A stretch of DNA of 64,000 nt from Rhizobium leguminosarum (GTDB lineage: Bacteria; Pseudomonadota; Alphaproteobacteria; Rhizobiales; Rhizobiaceae), in assembly GCF_017876795.1 (NCBI RefSeq), contig NZ_JAGIOR010000001.1, forward strand, positions 2,072,501 to 2,136,500. The letters are read 5' to 3'. Under the pieces are notes generated by a model. It saw only the letters and a program-made list of their open reading frames with translations. It was not told where the DNA came from and searched no databases. Positions 61,953 through 64,000 of the stretch are shown here, piece after piece (position 1 is the first letter of the stretch; every line of letters begins with the position of its first letter). The position numbers and the translations under genes are program-made.

Positions 61953-62867
61953 ATGCTCAAGCGTATCGAAGCCAGACAGGTGCGCACCGGAATGTTTGTC
62001 GAGGCGATCGAGGGTGTATGGCAAGATCCTCTTCTGTCCAAGAGAAGATTTCTCCTGCGCCGTGAAATGGATGCGCGCACTCTTCGCAAGAGTGGCATTT
62101 CAGGCGTGGTCATCAATACCAGCAGGGGCCTCGATATTGATGGCCTGCCAGGCGGCAATATCGAGATCGACACCAAGGCCGCACACGAGACGATTCAGAA
62201 ATCCGTGCAGGTGCTGGAGAACGTTTTCGGTCGGTTACAGCATGGCGATGGGATCAGCGTCGATCAGGTGGCGCCCGTGATTTCCTCGGTCTCCAAGTCG
62301 ATCGATCAGAACCCGACCGTCTTCCTCAGCGTTACGCGCCTGAAGTCCCGGGACGAGGTGACGTTCCTGCATTCCATTTCTGTCAGTGCGCTGATGATCC
62401 TTTTCAGCCGCCATCTCGGACTTGACGAGACAACCGTGCAGATGCTCGGCACAGCAGGATTGCTGCACGACGTCGGCAAGCTCGAAATTCCGCTCGAGGT
62501 TCTCAACAAGGAAGGGCGCCTGGACGAAGACGAAATCAAGATGATCCGCGACCATCCGGAAAAGGGACACGCAATCCTGTCGCGCCAGGAAGGCATGTCG
62601 GAGATCGTTCTGGACGTCTGTCTCAACCATCATGAGCGGATCGATGGCAAGGGCTATCCCCGCAAGCTTTCCGAGACGCAGGTCAGCTTTCATGCACGTC
62701 TTGCGGCGATTTGCGACGTTTATGACGCCGTCACCTCGGTACGGCCGTACAGGGCGCCATGGAGCGCGAGCCAGGCACTGAAATGGATGCTTGGCAACGA
62801 AGGGCATTTCGATCGCCGGCTGCTGAAGAAATTCGCCCTCTGCCTGTCCGTCGCCGCGGTGACCTGA
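61953..62867 (+). CDS. HD-GYP domain protein with N-terminal DUF3391 (probable c-di-GMP phosphodiesterase)
   Basis: 304 residues. The DUF3391 region is at residues 1-100 (MLKRIEARQVRTGMFVEAIEGVW), followed by HD-GYP: HSISVSALMILFSRHL, GTAGLLHDVGKLEIP (HD), IRDHPEKGHAIL, LNHHERIDGKGYPRKL (HHE..DG.GYP) and AAICDVYDAVTSVRPY. These metal and substrate residues predict hydrolysis of cyclic di-GMP. The protein stops at LLKKFALCLSVAAVT, just where many relatives continue with a beta-rich tail, so it may be shortened. Soluble and cytoplasmic. Confidence 0.9.
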   Translation: MLKRIEARQVRTGMFVEAIEGVWQDPLLSKRRFLLRREMDARTLRKSGISGVVINTSRGLDIDGLPGGNIEIDTKAAHETIQKSVQVLENVFGRLQHGDGISVDQVAPVISSVSKSIDQNPTVFLSVTRLKSRDEVTFLHSISVSALMILFSRHLGLDETTVQMLGTAGLLHDVGKLEIPLEVLNKEGRLDEDEIKMIRDHPEKGHAILSRQEGMSEIVLDVCLNHHERIDGKGYPRKLSETQVSFHARLAAICDVYDAVTSVRPYRAPWSASQALKWMLGNEGHFDRRLLKKFALCLSVAAVT

Positions 62868-62950
62868 GGTCGATCCGTCTCGATTTAGTCTTGCATTTTT
62901 GTGCATGTGGTTATCCCGGAACCGCTGCACACTCCGGGCGACATGCATCA

Positions 62951-62989
62951 ACAAAAGGGCCTGCGTGGACGGAAGTCCGCCGCAGGCCC
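62951..62989 (-). terminator. Terminator of the aminotransferase gene
   Basis: On the minus strand GGGCCTGCG (62989-62981), a loop, CGCAGGCCC (62965-62957) and TTTTGT, 25 bp after the stop codon. A classical Rho-independent structure. Confidence 0.75.
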
Positions 62990-63014
62990 TGATGCCGAGA
63001 ACTTGAGAACCTTC

Positions 63015-64000
63015 TCAGATGTTGTTCTGCAGAATGGTGCGCAGCTTGCCGAAGAGTTCGTCGATGTGGTGCTTCTCGATGATCAGCGGCGGAGAGAGTG
63101 CGATGATATCGCCGGTGGTGCGGATCAGCAGGCCGCTTTCATAGGCTTTCAGGAAAGCGGTGAAGGCCCGCTTGGTCGGCTCGCCAGCGATCGGATCGAG
63201 TTCGATCGCGCCGATCAGGCCGGTGTTCCTGATGTCGATGACATTGGGGCAGTCTTTCAGTGAATGCAGCGCGTCGGCCCAATAATCGGAAAGCTCGGCG
63301 GCGCGTGTCAGCAGCCCCTCTTCCTTGTAAGTGTCGAGCGTGGCGAGCGCGGCAGCGGAGGCGATCGGGTTGCCGGAATAGGTGTAGCCGTGGAAGAACT
63401 CGATCATATGCTCCGGACCGTTCATGAAGGCATCATGGATCTCGGAGGTGACGAAGACAGCGCCCATCGGAATGACGCCATTGGTCAGTCCCTTGGCGGC
63501 GGTGATCATGTCGGGCTTGACGTCGTAATATTGCGCGGCGAAGGGGGCGCCGAGGCGGCCGAAGCCGGTGATGACCTCGTCGAAGATCAGAAGGATACCG
63601 TGTTTGGTGCAGATCTCGCGCAGCTTCTGCAGGTAGCCCTTCGGCGGGATCAAGACGCCGGTGGAGCCGGCCACCGGTTCGACGATGACGGCTGCAACGG
63701 TAGAGGCGTCATGCAGGGTGACGATACGCTCGAGCTCGGTGGCGATGTCGCCGCCATGCTCGGGCTCGCCACGGGTGAAGTTGTTCTTGCCGGGCTGGTG
63801 GGTGTGCGGCATGTGATCGACGCCGGTCAGCAGCGTGCCGAACATCTTGCGATTGGTGACGATGCCGCCGACGGAGATGCCGCCGAAGTTGACGCCGTGA
63901 TAGCCGCGCTCGCGGCCGATCAGGCGGAAGCGAGAACCATTGCCCTTCACGCGGTGATAGGCGAGCGCCACCTTGAGCGCCGTCTCGACGGATTCGGATC
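63015..64000 (-). CDS. Class III (omega-amino acid) aminotransferase, 3' part
   Basis: The visible 328 codons lack the N terminus, which lies beyond the right edge. The frame continues upstream of GTG 63971 as SESVETALKV, so that codon is not the start. Motifs: RERGYHGVNFGGISVGG, VAAVIVEPVAGSTGVLIPPKGYL, LLIFDEVITGFGRLG (PLP Asp), DMITAAKGLTNGVIPMGAV (PLP Lys) and HGYTYSGNPIASAAALATL. This is the omega-amino acid:pyruvate or beta-alanine transaminase type; the substrate cannot be fixed from the sequence. Confidence 0.92.
   Translation of the reverse strand, partial: SESVETALKVALAYHRVKGNGSRFRLIGRERGYHGVNFGGISVGGIVTNRKMFGTLLTGVDHMPHTHQPGKNNFTRGEPEHGGDIATELERIVTLHDASTVAAVIVEPVAGSTGVLIPPKGYLQKLREICTKHGILLIFDEVITGFGRLGAPFAAQYYDVKPDMITAAKGLTNGVIPMGAVFVTSEIHDAFMNGPEHMIEFFHGYTYSGNPIASAAALATLDTYKEEGLLTRAAELSDYWADALHSLKDCPNVIDIRNTGLIGAIELDPIAGEPTKRAFTAFLKAYESGLLIRTTGDIIALSPPLIIEKHHIDELFGKLRTILQNNI

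Overview
The window reads as a chromosomal segment of a Rhizobium (R. etli / R. leguminosarum type) alphaproteobacterium. Evidence: high GC; a bacA homologue; eukaryotic-type glutamine synthetase glnII with its divergent small inhibitor gene gstI; DUF1127 small proteins; a MnmD separate from its oxidoreductase; and short palindromic intergenic repeats of the rhizobial kind. No rRNA, tRNA, CRISPR array or phage was recognised.

Layout. 1-5.7 kb: start of mnmD, a divergent FAD oxidoreductase, a DUF1045 protein, and a tight ureide operon (puuE, uraD, a degenerate HepT-like gene, allA, uraH) followed by a metallophosphoesterase. 5.7-9.3 kb: a membrane-stress operon on the minus strand (flotillin, OB-fold membrane protein, PspA), where PspA is preceded in frame by a domain resembling the N-terminal half of TnpB. 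9.4-13.8 kb: a relative of E. coli ynbA/C/D (CDP-alcohol transferase, hydrolase-methyltransferase with a frameshift, PAP2/dual-specificity phosphatase) plus a small membrane protein. 13.8-17.4 kb: an orphan gene, an IS5-family element lacking its right end, and two IS630 elements in head-to-tail tandem. 17.4-30.6 kb: lldD, guaD, puuD, a secreted protein, a LysR regulator, xdhC-xdhB-xdhA, bdhA and glpK. 30.8-38.7 kb: an ECF42-type sigma factor module, an LLM oxidoreductase, a second methionine aminopeptidase, PadR, an MFS carrier and bacA. 38.9-46.4 kb: polysaccharide deacetylase, NnrU, TPR-der, ohrR, and a hydrolase gene cut in two by an ISAzo13 element with a passenger gene. 46.4-64 kb: glycosyltransferase, glnII/gstI, a sugar kinase, an oligopeptide ABC transporter, alpha-glucosidase, adenine deaminase, a branched-chain amino-acid binding protein, an HD-GYP protein and an aminotransferase running off the end.

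Functional links. Most of a purine salvage/catabolism route is present but in three places: adenine to hypoxanthine (ade), guanine to xanthine (guaD), hypoxanthine/xanthine to urate (xdhABC), urate oxidation by the membrane-bound PuuD, then UraH, UraD, PuuE and AllA down to glyoxylate and urea. No allantoicase was seen. Nitrogen released this way would be assimilated by enzymes such as GlnII, whose sigma-54 promoter, NtrC-like sites and divergent gstI promoter are visible.

The most unusual items are the TnpB-N/PspA fusion with an internal ribosome binding site and an almost leaderless promoter, the active-site-less HepT-like protein inside the ureide operon, the ynb-like lipid module, the tandem IS630 pair, and the ISAzo13 passenger gene.
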